This document shows, piece after piece, positions 1 through 12,107 of a stretch of DNA of 64,000 bases (position 1 is the stretch's first letter; each line of letters starts with the position of its first letter). The DNA comes from Ilex aquifolium (taxonomy: Eukaryota > Streptophyta > Magnoliopsida > Aquifoliales > Aquifoliaceae), in the NCBI GenBank assembly GCA_951799425.1, contig OX637399.1, positions 34,197,701 through 34,261,700 of the forward strand, given 5' to 3'. The notes under the pieces were generated by a model, which made no database searches, was not told where the DNA came from, and saw only the letters and a program-made list of their open reading frames with translations. The translations under genes and the position numbers were made by a program.

Positions 1-701
1 TAAAAGATTAAAAGGTTAGAATTTAAATGAGTAATTGTGGTTAAAAAGTTAGAATATTAAACCGTTGTCATATTTTTTTAAGTAAGGAGCTTATTCAGCT
101 GGAGTAGGAGGATCTATTTTATTATTATAGTTAAAAGTAAAATTTAAATAAATTAATGTGGTTAGAAGGTTAAAAAATTTAAATTTAAATGAGTTATTGA
201 GTTTAAAAGGTTAAAATATTAAATCATAATATAAACCGGCGGATCTAAACGATCTGAGTCGTTATTGTATTTTTTTAAGTGAGAGTTTAAGCAGCTTAAG
301 CTAAAGACTCTGTTTTATTATCATAGATGATTTGGCAGGCTAATTAGTCTGAATATCATTTGAATTTAAATTTAAATTAGATTAGTTAAATATGTATTAG
401 TTTTTTTTTCTCAATTCGGTAAGTAAAATTGAATTCCAATATGCTATATCACATAAATTCGCTTTTGGATATACTAATATTCTTTAGATTGTGAGCTAAT
501 AATATAAATGATAAAAGTATTTGATGGAGGCAAGTGATTAGTTGATTAATTTTGAGTTGCAATTCAATTGTAATTTGTTATAATTGAGCTTAGGTAAGTT
601 ATTTTGAATCATCTCGGGTCTAATTTTGTAATTTTTGACGAATTTATAAGTAAATTGTAAAAAAAAAATTAAAATTAATGAGGTATAAAAATTTGATCTG
701 A

Positions 702-957
702 AGAGAAGGGAAGGGTCTAAACTATCTGAAATATTAGATAGTATTTTTATATATAAAAAAAATAGAAAACATTTGATGAAAAATTTAAAATAGAGATTGA
801 AAATTTTCAAACTCAAATGGAACTCTCAATTGAGAAGAAAAACCGTCTCTATATCACTCAATAATAATAAAATGATTTTTTAAATATATATATAGGGTAA
901 GATAGAACGCTCTATTTTAATTTCGACAACTTATTAGAGATGTATTTTTTTAAGACA
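702..957. repeat. dispersed repeat, copy 1
   Basis: Shares long blocks with 3,899-4,236 in the same orientation. Examples are 'gtctaaactatctgaaat', 'ttaaaatagagatt' and 'ttcgacaacttatta'. The two copies differ by many substitutions and indels, so they are old. Class unknown; probably a non-autonomous DNA transposon or part of one. Confidence 0.6.
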
Positions 958-2040
958 AAATGCGACGTCGGAATCATAGAGAGATTGTTTTGTAGCCAAA
1001 AAACATTTAATAATCAATCCTGAAGTCATGCATGAGGTAATGAATTGATTACTAAATCAAGAAAGCTGTCTAGATAAGTATTCGAGTGTAAGTCGGCCTT
1101 GTAGGCCGACCACTGAAGTACTATAGAGCCACCCCAAAAGCCAATCATCTTTTGTGGAAAATGATAGACAAGGGAGGGCATGAGATAAAAAAAAAAAGGT
1201 CAAATTGCACTAAAAGTCTCTGAGGTTTATAACTCACCGGGGTATTTCATGTCTTGAGGTATGGTACAATGTAAATGATTTTGAGAGAAATGTTAGTGGC
1301 CGTTGAATGAATCTATTTGAGACCATCAGATAAACTTATTGAAATCTGTTCTATTTTATATTATAGATTGCACTTTGATTCTTAAAATTTTATTTTTGTC
1401 AATTTCATCTTCAAAGTTCAAATATTAAGTCAATGTGGTATTTGACACTAACTACCCTTAAAAAAAGAGAGGAAAACTACTATGTGTGTGTTACGTGCAT
1501 TTCTTCAAGGACATTCTTGATATTTTACAGACAAAATTGAAGAAAAAAAAACTAGTTATCTCTCTCTCCTCAAAACTCAGAAGCCTCTTCCCAATTGCAT
1601 ATCTCCACCCAATGCCAGCCCAACCTTTAGGCCACTTAGGCCATTGACTAAGGGCCCCAAATTGGAAGAAAAATTTGGAGCCCCAAAATAAAATAAATAA
1701 TGATTATTTTAGAATATAATTTAAATATTTAATATATTTTAATTATTGAATTAATAGTGAGTGCTAAGTTTAAACAAAATTCACTATTTATCTAATGTAC
1801 TTAATCCTCAAATTAAGTGCAACTAGTATTATTGTAAAATTTTTAGAACCTCTTTTAAAAAAATTTAGGGCCCTAAAATTTAAGGAAAATTTGGAGGCCG
1901 GTCCCCCTATATGGACTTGTTTAGACTTAAGTCCGTAAAGGAAACTTATTTGTTATGAAATCCGTTTTTTATCAATTTTACCATACTATCCCTTCCCTTT
2001 AGAAGTGAAATAAAACTAAAAATTAAAAACTCTTAAATCT

Positions 2041-2165
2041 TAGGAGTTTGACTAACATTAAAATCTTTTCTCTCTCATATCTATCTATATCCATATATAG
2101 GTTAAGAGTTTGACTAACATTAAAATTTTGCCTCTCTCTTATCTATCTATATCCATATATAGGTT
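2041..2165. repeat. 63-bp tandem duplication
   Basis: Two adjacent near-identical units, each containing 'gtttgactaacattaaaat' followed by a CT/TATC tract and 'ctatatccatatatagg'. The second copy runs into a long TA microsatellite. Confidence 0.8.
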
Positions 2166-2167
2166 AG

Positions 2168-2171
<4 letters not shown>

Positions 2172-2208
<37 letters not shown>
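2172..2208. repeat. (TA)n microsatellite
   Basis: An uninterrupted alternating AT run of about 37 bases directly after the 63-bp tandem duplication. Confidence 0.95.
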
Positions 2209-2211
<3 letters not shown>

Positions 2212-2640
2212 ACATTAAAAATAAAAAATAGTAACATTCAAATACAAAAAAAGTTATGAGTTGGATACAAAAAATAATACATTTAAACACAAAAAAATAG
2301 TAACATTTAAACATAAAAAAAAATTGAAACATTCAATATTAATATTTTTAAAAAATAACAACAGTAACATGTTCAATAAAAATTGTAACATACTTAACAA
2401 TAATTATTTCTCTCAAATTCAAACGCAAAAAATGGTATCATTCAAACACAAAAAATAGTAATAGTCAAAAACAAAACAAATAGTAACATTGAATATTAAT
2501 ATTTAGTAAAATAATAGTAGTAACATGCTCAACAAAAACAGTAACATGCTCAAAATAATAGAAACATGAACAGTAACATACTCAACAAAAGTAGTAACAT
2601 GAACAGTAACATAATAAAAAAAATAGTAACATGAATTTGA
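2205..2640. repeat. AT-rich 'agtaacat' minisatellite
   Basis: The motif 'agtaacat' followed by A-rich spacer recurs many times with irregular spacing. It looks like an imperfect minisatellite and gives only spurious short reading frames. Confidence 0.75.
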
Positions 2641-2846
2641 TATATATATATACCACTTTCCTCACCATAGCACTACCACCATCACACCATCGTCACCTCT
2701 CGAGCAACGTCAACCATCACGTTGTCATCACCTGCACAACAACGTTCACCACCACACAAAAGCTCATTCAAGTTCCACTTCGATGGCTCATTTTTACTCC
2801 ACACCACCGCCACCATTATACTTGCATCATCTCATAACAACCCAGC

Positions 2847-2849
<3 letters not shown>

Positions 2850-2892
<43 letters not shown>

Positions 2893-2903
2893 TTTTGAAT
2901 TTG

Positions 2904-2955
<52 letters not shown>
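2850..2955. repeat. compound (TA)n(GA)n microsatellite
   Basis: Two successive TA runs, each followed by a GA run, separated by 'gttttgaatttga'. The pattern suggests a local duplication of a TA-GA compound repeat. Confidence 0.9.
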
Positions 2956-2958
<3 letters not shown>

Positions 2959-3898
2959 TATATTTGAATTTGAATTTTAAATTTATGATGAATATTTTAT
3001 TGGCATATTTTAATTGACCTTGAATTAAGGGATAACAATTTCCAAAATAGGAAATTAATTTAACTTCCTTTTAAGGAAGGGTATTTTTGAGATAAAAAAA
3101 AAAAGTGGACTTAAGTCATTACATATAATTTTAAACATGGACTTAGCCCTTTATAAGTTTCCTTGCCGGACTCATCTACAACAAGTACATCTAGGGGGAC
3201 TCACTTCCAATTTTCACAAAATTCAACTAATTTTTTTATTTCACCCGATATTTATATTATATGTATTATCACTTTACAGTCTTATTATTAAAATCAATTG
3301 TCTATCGTATAATAATATTTTATAATTTTATATTTGTATAAGTTAAATTTGAGGTCATTTTTTAATAATTTTGGTTACGATGCACAAGATGACTATAAAA
3401 TAGAGTGAGTAGAAATAATACACTAGCTATCTTAAATTAATTAACTATAGTTGTCTTACTAAAAAATTTATTTAAAAATTACTCTTTTTCTCTATGATAT
3501 CTAACAACATCTCATTTATTATTTTACTAGTCAACCTAATTTTCAATTATGTTTCTCTTTTATCTTAAACAAATCGTATATTATTGTATTTGATCTCCGT
3601 ATTTGACTTCGATTAACACAATTTTTATTTGTAAATTTTGAATTAGTATGTTATATCTCAAAAGACAAAACAAATAATTTGTAAATAAACATATTTTAAT
3701 AAGTATTTAATATTACTATTATTACTGAGTAAATATTTATAAGGTCTCGTATAACATTTTCGCCTAGGGCCCCAAATTAGATTGGGCCGCCCTTGTCTCC
3801 ACCCTCCTTCGTCCTCCGCATCTCCCCACCGTCGGCTGCCACCACCCCTATTACCCTTCCACCATCCAAATTCCGTCACCACCACCTGCACTAAGTTA

Positions 3899-4236
3899 GA
3901 AGGGAATGTGTCTAAACTATCTGAAATGTTAGAGCATATTTAGTAATATTCTTTAGTTTAGAGAGCATTTCTTTAAAAAAAAAAAAAATAGAGCATCTAT
4001 GATGAAACTTTTAAAATAGAGATTCAAAATTTTCAAACAACTCAAATGGAACTCAATTGAAAAGAAAACCGGTCTCTATAGTCTATAACTTTTAATGGAA
4101 AGTTATGTGTATCATTTTTTAGTCGGTAATGATAAAGTAGAGCAAGATTAATTCATTAAATATACAGAGTCGAATATAACTCTCTATTTTAACTTCGACA
4201 ACTTATTAAAAAATGTATTTTTAAGACTTGACTATA
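3899..4236. repeat. dispersed repeat, copy 2
   Basis: Second, slightly longer copy of the repeat at 702-957, same orientation, sharing its beginning ('tctaaactatctgaaat'), middle ('atttttcaaac' type blocks) and end ('ttcgacaacttatta'). See the copy-1 entry. Confidence 0.6.
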
Positions 4237-5399
4237 CAAAATAAAGAATTGAATGGGATAGCGAATTTATAGGAGATGCTTTTAATTATCGAACCGTGGC
4301 TCTGATATCAATAAGAGTCAGCCGAGTCGAATAAGACTCGACATCTTCTAAGACGATACCTTACATGATATGTATAAACATCGAGTCTCGCACGACTCAG
4401 CTAAGTCATTCGAGTTGTATCTTAATCAATCTCGAGTCGTCGAGGTATTGTCATCAAATCAACTGATAGAATTTTGTGGTGCCGTGATATGACCTGAATC
4501 TCTTGTAATGTTCAATATTTTTTTTTTGGGTCGTATCGCTCGATAGAACACCGTGATACTGCAACCAATATGTCTCAAAGCCTTCCAAATTGATAATAAA
4601 TACCACAACCTTGAAGTATGCCCTGAATTCAAGCTCAGATGCATGAGGATTGTTCTGGTGTCCAAGAAAGGACAACTCAAGAAGAGGATTCAAAGAAGGA
4701 GAAACAAAAATAAAGGACAATCATTCCACTAAATACCAATTGCTTGTGATCAATTAGCTTCCTCAAATAGTAAGTGAACCGACATAACAAATGAACCAAC
4801 ACAAAGACGCTGAGCCAAAAGCTCCAGATGAAAGAAACTGCAAAGCGACACTAATGGGAGACAATAATGTCATCTATTTTTATCAGACCACTATAAGAAA
4901 CGAAAATTTTGCTGTGGGTACTTTTTTTAAACATTATTTGACTTCAAATACCCTAGCCAGACTTATATTCTATTAAATCATTTTTTTTTATCAAATAATT
5001 ATCATTAAGTACACATTTTAAATTCATTTTGCATAAGTTCGATGGAGGTGGAAGTGTGGTAGACATGGTGATGGTGGTATGGTGGTGGAAGTGTGGTGGT
5101 ATTGGAGTTGGTAAAAGTGTGGTGATAGTAGTGGTGTTTTAAATTTTGGAAATATTGTTTCAAAAAACACATAAAACAGTTCTAACTTATTCTCTAAATC
5201 TACTCATATTTTATTCTCAATTTTCATAAACCAAAAACCAAAAACAACTAGCGAAATAGCTTTTCGAGATGCAAACCAAAGAGGGCCAAAATTTTTGTAT
5301 ACAAGCCTCTTGTCATAAGCAACAGCTTCCATGATCGGCTCAATAATAGAGCCCAAAAAGCATGTGTTTTAGGCCCACATATAAAAAAAGCCCCAAATT

Positions 5400-6290
5400 T
5401 TAGACATCATTAGTTTCCACTAAATTAGCCTTTGGTTTAGGCTTGTTGTTGTTATCACTCTTTCGATATTTATGTTTGTGATAATGTCCTACTTTATCAC
5501 AAACATAACATTCACCTTTTCTCTTTTGAATTTGAAGATTAGATACGTGAGACTTATTTTTATTATTATGGTTGTAAGGTCTCCAACTATATTTTGGTCA
5601 TGTTTCCTATTTTGTTGGGGTTGTGGGATTCTAGTTGGTCCACCATCTACCACATTAGTCTTGGACACCATTTCCTTGACTTGGATAGACTTTTGTAAAA
5701 ATCTATTTTTCTCCTCAATTTTAATGTGGACAATGGTCTCTTGAAATGTCATAACATTTCTCTTTTGTCGAAATTTGAGTTTATACTCTTTCCAATACTC
5801 GGGTAATTTTTTAACAAGGCATTGAGTCTTGAATCTCTCAGGTAATACATCACCCTCCTTGGCCAACCCATTTATTATATTTTGAAACTCATAAATTTGT
5901 GATGTAATGGTTTTGTCCTCGATCATTTGGTAATGAAGAAAATTAATGGTCAACAATTTCTTAGTACCTTCATCCTCAAATTCATATTTTGATATCAACT
6001 CATCCCATAAAAATTTAGCATTCTCAATGTGACTATACACATCAAAAAGGTCATTAAACAAAGCATTACGAATAGTACTCAAGTATAATTTATTGGCAAG
6101 ATTCCAATTTTCTAAAGCTTGAACATAATTTTCGGTATCATTATCGGGTCTAAGTTCGGTTAGAACAAATAATAATTTCGAAAAATTCAACACATCAAGA
6201 ACCTTTTGTTTCCATCTACGAAAATCATTTCCATCAAAAGGTTCAATTTTTGAAGCATCGGGTAAGATCTTTGTTTGTGCAATAATCTAT
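5400..6290 (-). pseudogene. broken Ty1/Copia gag fragment
   Basis: On the minus strand about 230 codons (ending near 5,489) read as a Copia gag of the UBN2 type: a W-x3-N-x-A upstream helix, 'LWDELISKYE', then 'QIYEFQNIINGLAKEG' and 'KKLPEYWKEYK'. The frame continues upstream of the first Met to about 6,285 ('EPFDGNDFRRWKQKV'). The following zinc knuckle lies in another frame (about 5,415-5,515), so there is a frameshift. The knuckle reads C-x2-C-x4-H and lacks the last Cys. No protease, integrase or RT follows and no LTRs were found. It is a dead fragment of a retrotransposon; its MITE neighbour at 6.8 kb lies only about 500 bp away. Confidence 0.85.
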
Positions 6291-6814
6291 TGCAAAAATC
6301 AACCATTAAGAATGTTGTGTAATTTATTTAATAAATCAATGAAATGATGGAAAAAATAACTTTTGCACAATTAATTTCTTAAAACAAAAATCCAAAAATG
6401 ATTTGTCTTCAAATAACAATTTATGAAATATAAGTAAATGAACGATCTCACCAAACTATAGATCAAGCCGAAGCTTTGTCCTTAAACGTTGATTTGCACC
6501 CCTAGAAGTCGATGACTCGGTGTGATAGATTCTTGACACGACAACCTCCCAAAATTTCTATAACTTCACCTCCACTAACACACACTTGTTGTGAAGAGTG
6601 TTTAACAACCCTTTTGATAGTTTCTTGTGGAAGCACAACAAAATTTTCTAAAGATAATGTGATATTTGAAGCAATGAAAGATAGATGAGAAGCAAAAATT
6701 GTAAGAGAACACAAGAGGTAGCCGAAGTCTACTGCCAGGAAAAAACCAGACCAAAAAAGAAAAAAATGAAGCTTACTTTGTAAGATACTCAAACGGTAAA
6801 AAAGAAGGGTTTTT

Positions 6815-8030
6815 TGGGTGTAGGTACAAATTTTTAGACTTATTTGAGGAAAAGTGTATGCATAAGTTTTTTACTGTATTAAGTTCAATTTTAATAAAAC
6901 ATATTGTGTTTAGGTACAAATTTCAAATGAAATCAATTTTTTTTTACCTAAACACCCTTCCTTAAATTATGCATTCTTGATTAGGAGTTATATATCTAAT
7001 CAAATATGTAAAAATTTCATTAAATTCTCTCACTATCTCTCCTCTATTTTCTCTTCATATCTCTCTCTCTCCCTGTTACTTTCTCCATCTCTCCCCTATT
7101 TTCTCTATTTATCTATCATTGATAATTTATTTTATTTTCAAATATGTAAAGATTTGATTTATTTTTTCATCTATCTCTCATATTCTTTCTCCTCCTATTT
7201 TCTCTAATCGTTTCTCTATCTCTATCTCTATATTTATATCAATATTACAACAAAATAATTACATTAATCAATTACACCAATTAGTTACAATTGTCTTATA
7301 ATACACCAAACAGTTACTCATGCGTTCTAATAAACCAAACAGTCACACAAAATTATGACACTAACTCATCTAATAAATCAAATAGTTATACCAAACAATT
7401 ACACAAAATTATGACACCAACCCAATTTGTCAATAAGTAGTTTACGTAAACTAAATAGTTGCATCATTTAGTATCGCGGCATCGTTACACCAATTATATA
7501 GAACAAGTATAATGATAAAATATTTTGTGTAATGATAAACTCAATTTGGTGTATATAATTGATGTAACTCTTTGATTTATGTAAATAATTGAATGACAAA
7601 TTGAGTTGGTGTTGTAATTTCGTAAAATTATTTAGTGTAACTGTTTGTTTTATTATAATACATGAATAACTGTTTGGTGTAGTATAAGGTAATTGTAACT
7701 AATTGGTGTAATTGTGTTGTTGTAATGTTTATATAAGGGGAGAGAGAATAAGGAAATAAGGGGAGAGAGAGTGTGTGAAAGAGAGAAATGAAAAAATTAA
7801 ATTAAATCTTTATATATTTTAAAAAAATAAATTATCAATTTGAGAGAGAGAGTGGGAGAAATAGATAGAGATAAAATAGGAAAGAGAGAGTGAGAGAGTA
7901 ATTGAGAGAAAGAGGAGTAATGGAGTAATAAATGACATTTTAGTCCTTTTTCAAAAAAATACACTTAGAGCCAAATAAGTTTTTTTAATATAGTTTAACT
8001 CAAATAAGTCTAAATTTTTGTACCGACTTC
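6815..8030. mobile_element. 1.2-kb foldback element with long inverted repeats
   Basis: The outer ends are inverted copies: 'ggtacaaatttttagactta' near 6,823 and its reverse complement near 8,001-8,023. Further in, CT-rich blocks at 7,018-7,230 face GA-rich blocks at 7,740-7,910. Blocks with 'acaccaattagttacaatt' (7,274-7,300) face 'aattgtaactaattggtgt' (7,690-7,715). Nearly the whole element can fold on itself around a centre near 7,480. No transposase is encoded. Size and long TIRs suggest a non-autonomous Mutator-like or foldback element; the family is not established because no clean target-site duplication was found. Confidence 0.7.
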
Positions 8031-8222
8031 CAAATTATCCAAAAACCAAAGGAAGTGGGTCATGGGCTTGCAAAGACAAAAACTAAGTCAATGGGCTTAG
8101 AAATAATAAAAAGAGTGTGGGCCCAATCAACTAAATGTTTTGAAACACAATGAACTAAGCCCAACAATTATAAATAACTTGTTTTATCTTGTTTTTAATC
8201 TTCTAATTCAATTCATTCATGG

Positions 8223-8582
8223 TATTTTGAAGGTGGTGGGGGTTAGTCCCTCAAGGATGGGTATGACTGACTAGACGTTGGTTCGAAAAATGTGATAATA
8301 GTGACATAACCTCAAAGAACTAGAAGAGAGAGACACATAGGTTTACTTTCGAGAAAAAAATAGAGACGTTTAGAGAGAGGGAGCTGGGGGATAGAGTGCA
8401 TTAAGACCAATTTGAAGGAGTCTTGCATGTTCAGTTCCTATAATCCTATTGCTCTTGGATTGCCTTTCTATTCTTGATTTGTAATCTGAACCAAAACCTA
8501 AAGAACCAGTAGAGAAAAAAAAAAAAAAACCAGTAGAGACACAACAAGAGGTTTAGGGAGAGGGAGCGGAGGAGAGCGCGTC
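8223..8582. other. unassigned GA-rich stretch
   Basis: Contains two related blocks ('agagagagggagctgggg' type near 8,370 and 'gggagagggagcggagg' near 8,560), each followed by a 'tttgaaggagt'/'tttgacggagt' segment, so a local diverged duplication is likely. No coding sequence recognised. Confidence 0.5.
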
Positions 8583-9434
8583 TTGATCGATTTGACGGAG
8601 TTCTATGTATAGTCTCTCTATACTTTGCGACCACAAAGAGAACAATTTTACTAGAACATGTGAGGGGCTGCTCATTTTGATGGGTTTTGGTGTTCTTTGT
8701 CTATAATCTGCAAATTATTTGGCAAATTTGCAATTGGATATCTAGATTATCTATAAATTATATTTTTTCTATTTATGATTCGACTTTAGCTCTTTTGTAT
8801 AGTCCATCTTTACGTTGTATTATTTTGTATTGAACATTACATTTTCTGTTTACTGTTATAGGCCTGATTGTTGTGCTTCATTTTAACCAACAATCACGAT
8901 ACCCTCTTCTACTTTAACACACAAATCAATCACGATACCCTCAATTTTTGTGTGTGTGTGAAAAAGAGAAAGAACCTGTATTTATCACACCAGAGGTAGA
9001 AATTGAGTTAGGTGTCCAACAAGCCGATGCAAAGAGTAAGGAGATTAAACAAGTCAAATACAAAAAGTAAATAAATAATAAAAAAGTCAATAAACACAAA
9101 AAACTAATTTCACCTCGATCCAATTACATAACAGAACAATCAGACCCAAATCTAAGAGTAATCAAAATCTCTAATATCCGGTACAAAATAATCACAATGT
9201 AAAGATGGACTACACAAATCAAGAACTAAAGTTGAATCATAAATAGAAAAATACAATTTATAGATAATCAAGATATCCAATTGCATACCTGCTAAATAAT
9301 TACAAAATTATAGAAAAGAACACCAAAATCCATAAAAATTAGTAATCCCTCACATATTCTAGTAAAATTGTTCCATTGGGGTCGCAAAGGATAGAGAGAC
9401 TATACAAAGAAGAACTTTGTCAAACCGATCTAGA
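8583..9434. repeat. large inverted repeat upstream of SMG7
   Basis: The arm at about 8,583-8,834 is matched in reverse complement by about 9,181-9,434. Examples are 'ttgcaattggatatctagat' on the left and 'atatccaattgca' on the right, and 'tagtccatctttac' on the left and 'gtaaagatggacta' on the right. Arms are about 250 bp and the spacer about 345 bp. The spacer carries the direct repeat 'aatcacgataccctc' at 892-906 and 928-942 of the 8-kb block (8,892 and 8,928). A read-through transcript would form a long hairpin. Confidence 0.8.
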
Positions 9435-9849
9435 AGTGCTCTTCCAATTGAGGGAATATTTTTAGTTATATTTAGACTCTTAAGGGTGTAAGTATAATAT
9501 TTCAAATATGAGAGAATTTATGTGATTAATTAACAAACATGAGAAGGTTTAAGTATAATTTATCTATTTAGTTTTATACGACAAATTAGATGACTGTTAG
9601 TTTCAGGTATACATTGTTATAGATTTATATCTTTAAAAGTATAAATTAAATTTTTTAACCTTTAAAAGTATAAATTAAAATTTGAGAGGTTTTTTGGGGT
9701 GTAATTTGATTAACCCAAAATAGTTAGACATGGTTATGAGTTGGTCATACCTTTGTTGTTAGTGTTGGGGTCGTAAGCCGCCTAAAGACCAAAGGACCAT
9801 AGGAATACCGACACAAGACCCCCAAGAAAACAAAACCTGCCGATGATAT

Positions 9850-12087
9850 TCAAGTGCTTTCCATCGAAGGGCCTAAATTTCCAAGCCCAACCCTCTCAAG
9901 ACTCTCTTCTCTCTCTCTCTCTCTCTGCAAGATCTTCCTCTTTCCCTTCCTCCCCTTTTCCCCGATCGCAAAAAGTCGAAGTAATTGGTCTTACAGACGG
10001 TGGGCGACGAGATCTCTGCAGATCTGGGGTTCGATATAGGTAGCCCCTTTGAATTTCAACCGGTATTTTTGTATGAATATTTGTTGATTGCATTGAGGAT
10101 AGATTTATGTGTCGTGGATTCGTTGGGTCCGATCAGTTCCTTGTTGATTGATCGATCTATTGGCGGTTCTAATTGCTTGATCTATATATCAATTTGTCGT
10201 GGACACCGTTTCTTATGTAATTTGGGGATTTTTGAGAGAGCCAAAAGAGGATCACCGTGCTGCTTCAATTTTGAAATTCAAAGGCGTGAAGCAAGAACTT
10301 GTTTTTTTTTTTTTTTTTCCTTTCTTGGAAATTTGAAGTTGACTTTTGGGGGTCTACATAATTTTGCATTCTGTTTTTTCAACTTATTTATTTATTTTTT
10401 CTCTCTCACAATCACACAGTTTCTTGGTTGTATTGTTATTAAATCTAAATCATCTAGGAAGCTATGGATTTAATCCGTTATTAGAATGTTGTATTCGAAG
10501 TGGATTTTTTATTTCTAGGCATCATTATTTATTTCTTCAAATACAGGATGCTGTACTGTATTTTTTATCATCATGATAGACTCTATCTTAATTCTTAAAC
10601 CTCTCATTCTCTAGCACACACACGCACCCAGACATGTATGGGGAGAGGGATAAAGCTGGGGGTTGAGACTTGGGAGGAATGGGTTTTGAGTGCTGTTCTT
10701 ACTTCTCAAAAACAAAAGAGTTTTGAGTCTACACAATTGAAAAAGAAAAATCCACCCTTAAACAACACAACAAACCTCGAAAGAGAGGGGATTCATAACC
10801 TCACTCACTCACAAAGAAAGAGAAAAGGGAAAAAGGGGGGGGGGGGGGGAGAGGAAGGTATGTGCATGTATATGTTTAGGGATATTGGATATGGGACTCC
10901 CGACCCCAAAAGTGGGTGAGTTTCCCATGTAGATCGTCCAAATATAAGGAACTCTAAATTGAAACTCTAATCCCAAATTGCAACCCTAACTGGTACTTTT
11001 TGTCTTAATTTTGCAGTTCTTTCAACTTTTATTTTATTTGTTGTGATTTGGGTTTATACATTATTAAAGCTATTAGTTGATATATTGTCATTAATTACAA
11101 TTTGTTTTGAAGTTCTGGTCACAAATATTAAATAGATATTAATTGATTATCTGTATTTATAATTATATATAGCTTTATGTAATAGTGAAAGCGATTTAAT
11201 TTTCCAGATAAGGGTGCCAAATTGAACCACGACCCAGAATAGTGTACCAACTAAGTCTATCTCTATTGCACCGTATATCAAAGAAAGTATTGTGTCGTGT
11301 GCGCATACTAGTATCAAATCAACCTACGATAGGTAACCATGTGTGTGCTCGCGTAATTGTTAGAATTGTGTTATGAAGCTGACTGATTCTGATGGCTGAA
11401 ATTTTGAGCATAAGCAATTTTAGGGTTGTGTTCAGACTCTAATGTGGTTGCTTGCAATTTTGTTGGAATCTATTGGTTTCAATTAGCTAATTTTTGTGCG
11501 ATTGGTTAGAAGTGGGAAGTTTAGTTAAGGGGCTAAACGGTAGGAGGTCAATGGTAAGCAGTAATAGTATTGACTTTGAGTTCTTGCAAGTAGTATGCAA
11601 ATTATCTATGTAAAATGGTTGACTTTGTATTCTATCTCTTAAATTTCAGAGTTCTGACCCTATGTGCTTTTACCTGAGGAATGTGTGAATGAATGTTCAT
11701 TGCAATCAGGGGAGATGAAGGTAGCTATGAAACGCTAATGTTGGTTTAGATTGGTTTTTTGAATTGTCTCTCCCAAGTTATCTCCCCAAAGTATATATCA
11801 CAACCGTAGTTTTAAATAAGTCTAATCATGACATGGTAGATGATTCTTGTATTTCTGTTGGATACACACCGTTTAGTAATGTTATTTAAGTAGACCGCAA
11901 TCTTGTATATTTATTTGTCTGCTCGTGTGCATGTGTGTCCAGATGTTGTGTCTTAGGTTCATTTTAGTATTTGTCATCTGATTTAGTTGCCTTGTTGTGT
12001 TAATTTTTCTCCTAGATTAAATGTTTTATGTTACTGCTGGAGTTGCATCTGTTGGAGTTCAATTTTCTCGGACTCGTTTGATGGATA
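9850..12087 (+). promoter_or_regulatory. SMG7 upstream and leader region (5' UTR, probably with intron)
   Basis: The CT-rich tract at 9,900-9,928 and the GC-richer stretch to about 10,038 look like a plant core promoter or leader. A donor-like 'atag|gtagcc' at 10,038 may start a 5' UTR intron. The exact transcription start and the acceptor before the coding start at 12,088 cannot be decided by eye. Between 10,560 and 10,920 there is a purine-rich block with a 15-G run. No protein-coding gene is recognised in this interval; its short reading frames look like leader or chance frames. Confidence 0.5.
10835..10849 (+). repeat. poly-G tract (15 nt)
   Basis: Fifteen consecutive G on the plus strand, in a GA-rich block of the probable SMG7 5' UTR intron. 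Confidence 0.95.
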
Positions 12088-12107
12088 ATGATTATTCCGA
12101 TGGATAA
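12081..12107 (+). other. upstream ORF overlapping the SMG7 start
   Basis: An ATG 7 nt before the chosen SMG7 start opens an 8-codon frame (MDNDYSDG, stop at 12,105-12,107). It is out of frame with SMG7 and overlaps its first two in-frame Met codons (12,088 and 12,100). It has T at -3 and G at +4; the main ATG has A at -3. If the mature leader contains 12,081, scanning ribosomes would meet this ATG first. Confidence 0.6.

Larger units (their letters stand above)
1..5399. other. gene-poor, AT-rich repeat region
   Basis: I see no supportable gene in this stretch. It holds diverged AT-rich repeats (positions 1-400), two copies of a dispersed repeat (702-957 and 3,899-4,236), a tandem duplication at 2,041-2,165, TA and GA microsatellites, an 'agtaacat' minisatellite (2,205-2,640), pieces of a repeat rich in 'gggccccaaatt' (about 1,640-1,910, 3,765-3,790 and 5,350-5,400) and a GGTGG-rich stretch near 5,045-5,140. 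Short reading frames exist, for example 4,454-4,720 on the minus strand, but none has a family I recognise. Confidence 0.7.

Noticed and set aside
4298..4313. Copia primer-binding site ('gtggctctgatatcaa')
   Set aside because: It lies on the wrong side of the only nearby Copia gag to belong to it, and no LTR was found next to it.
4454..4720. 88-codon minus-strand reading frame
   Set aside because: Coding-like in parts but matches no family I know; no splice-linked neighbours or leader.
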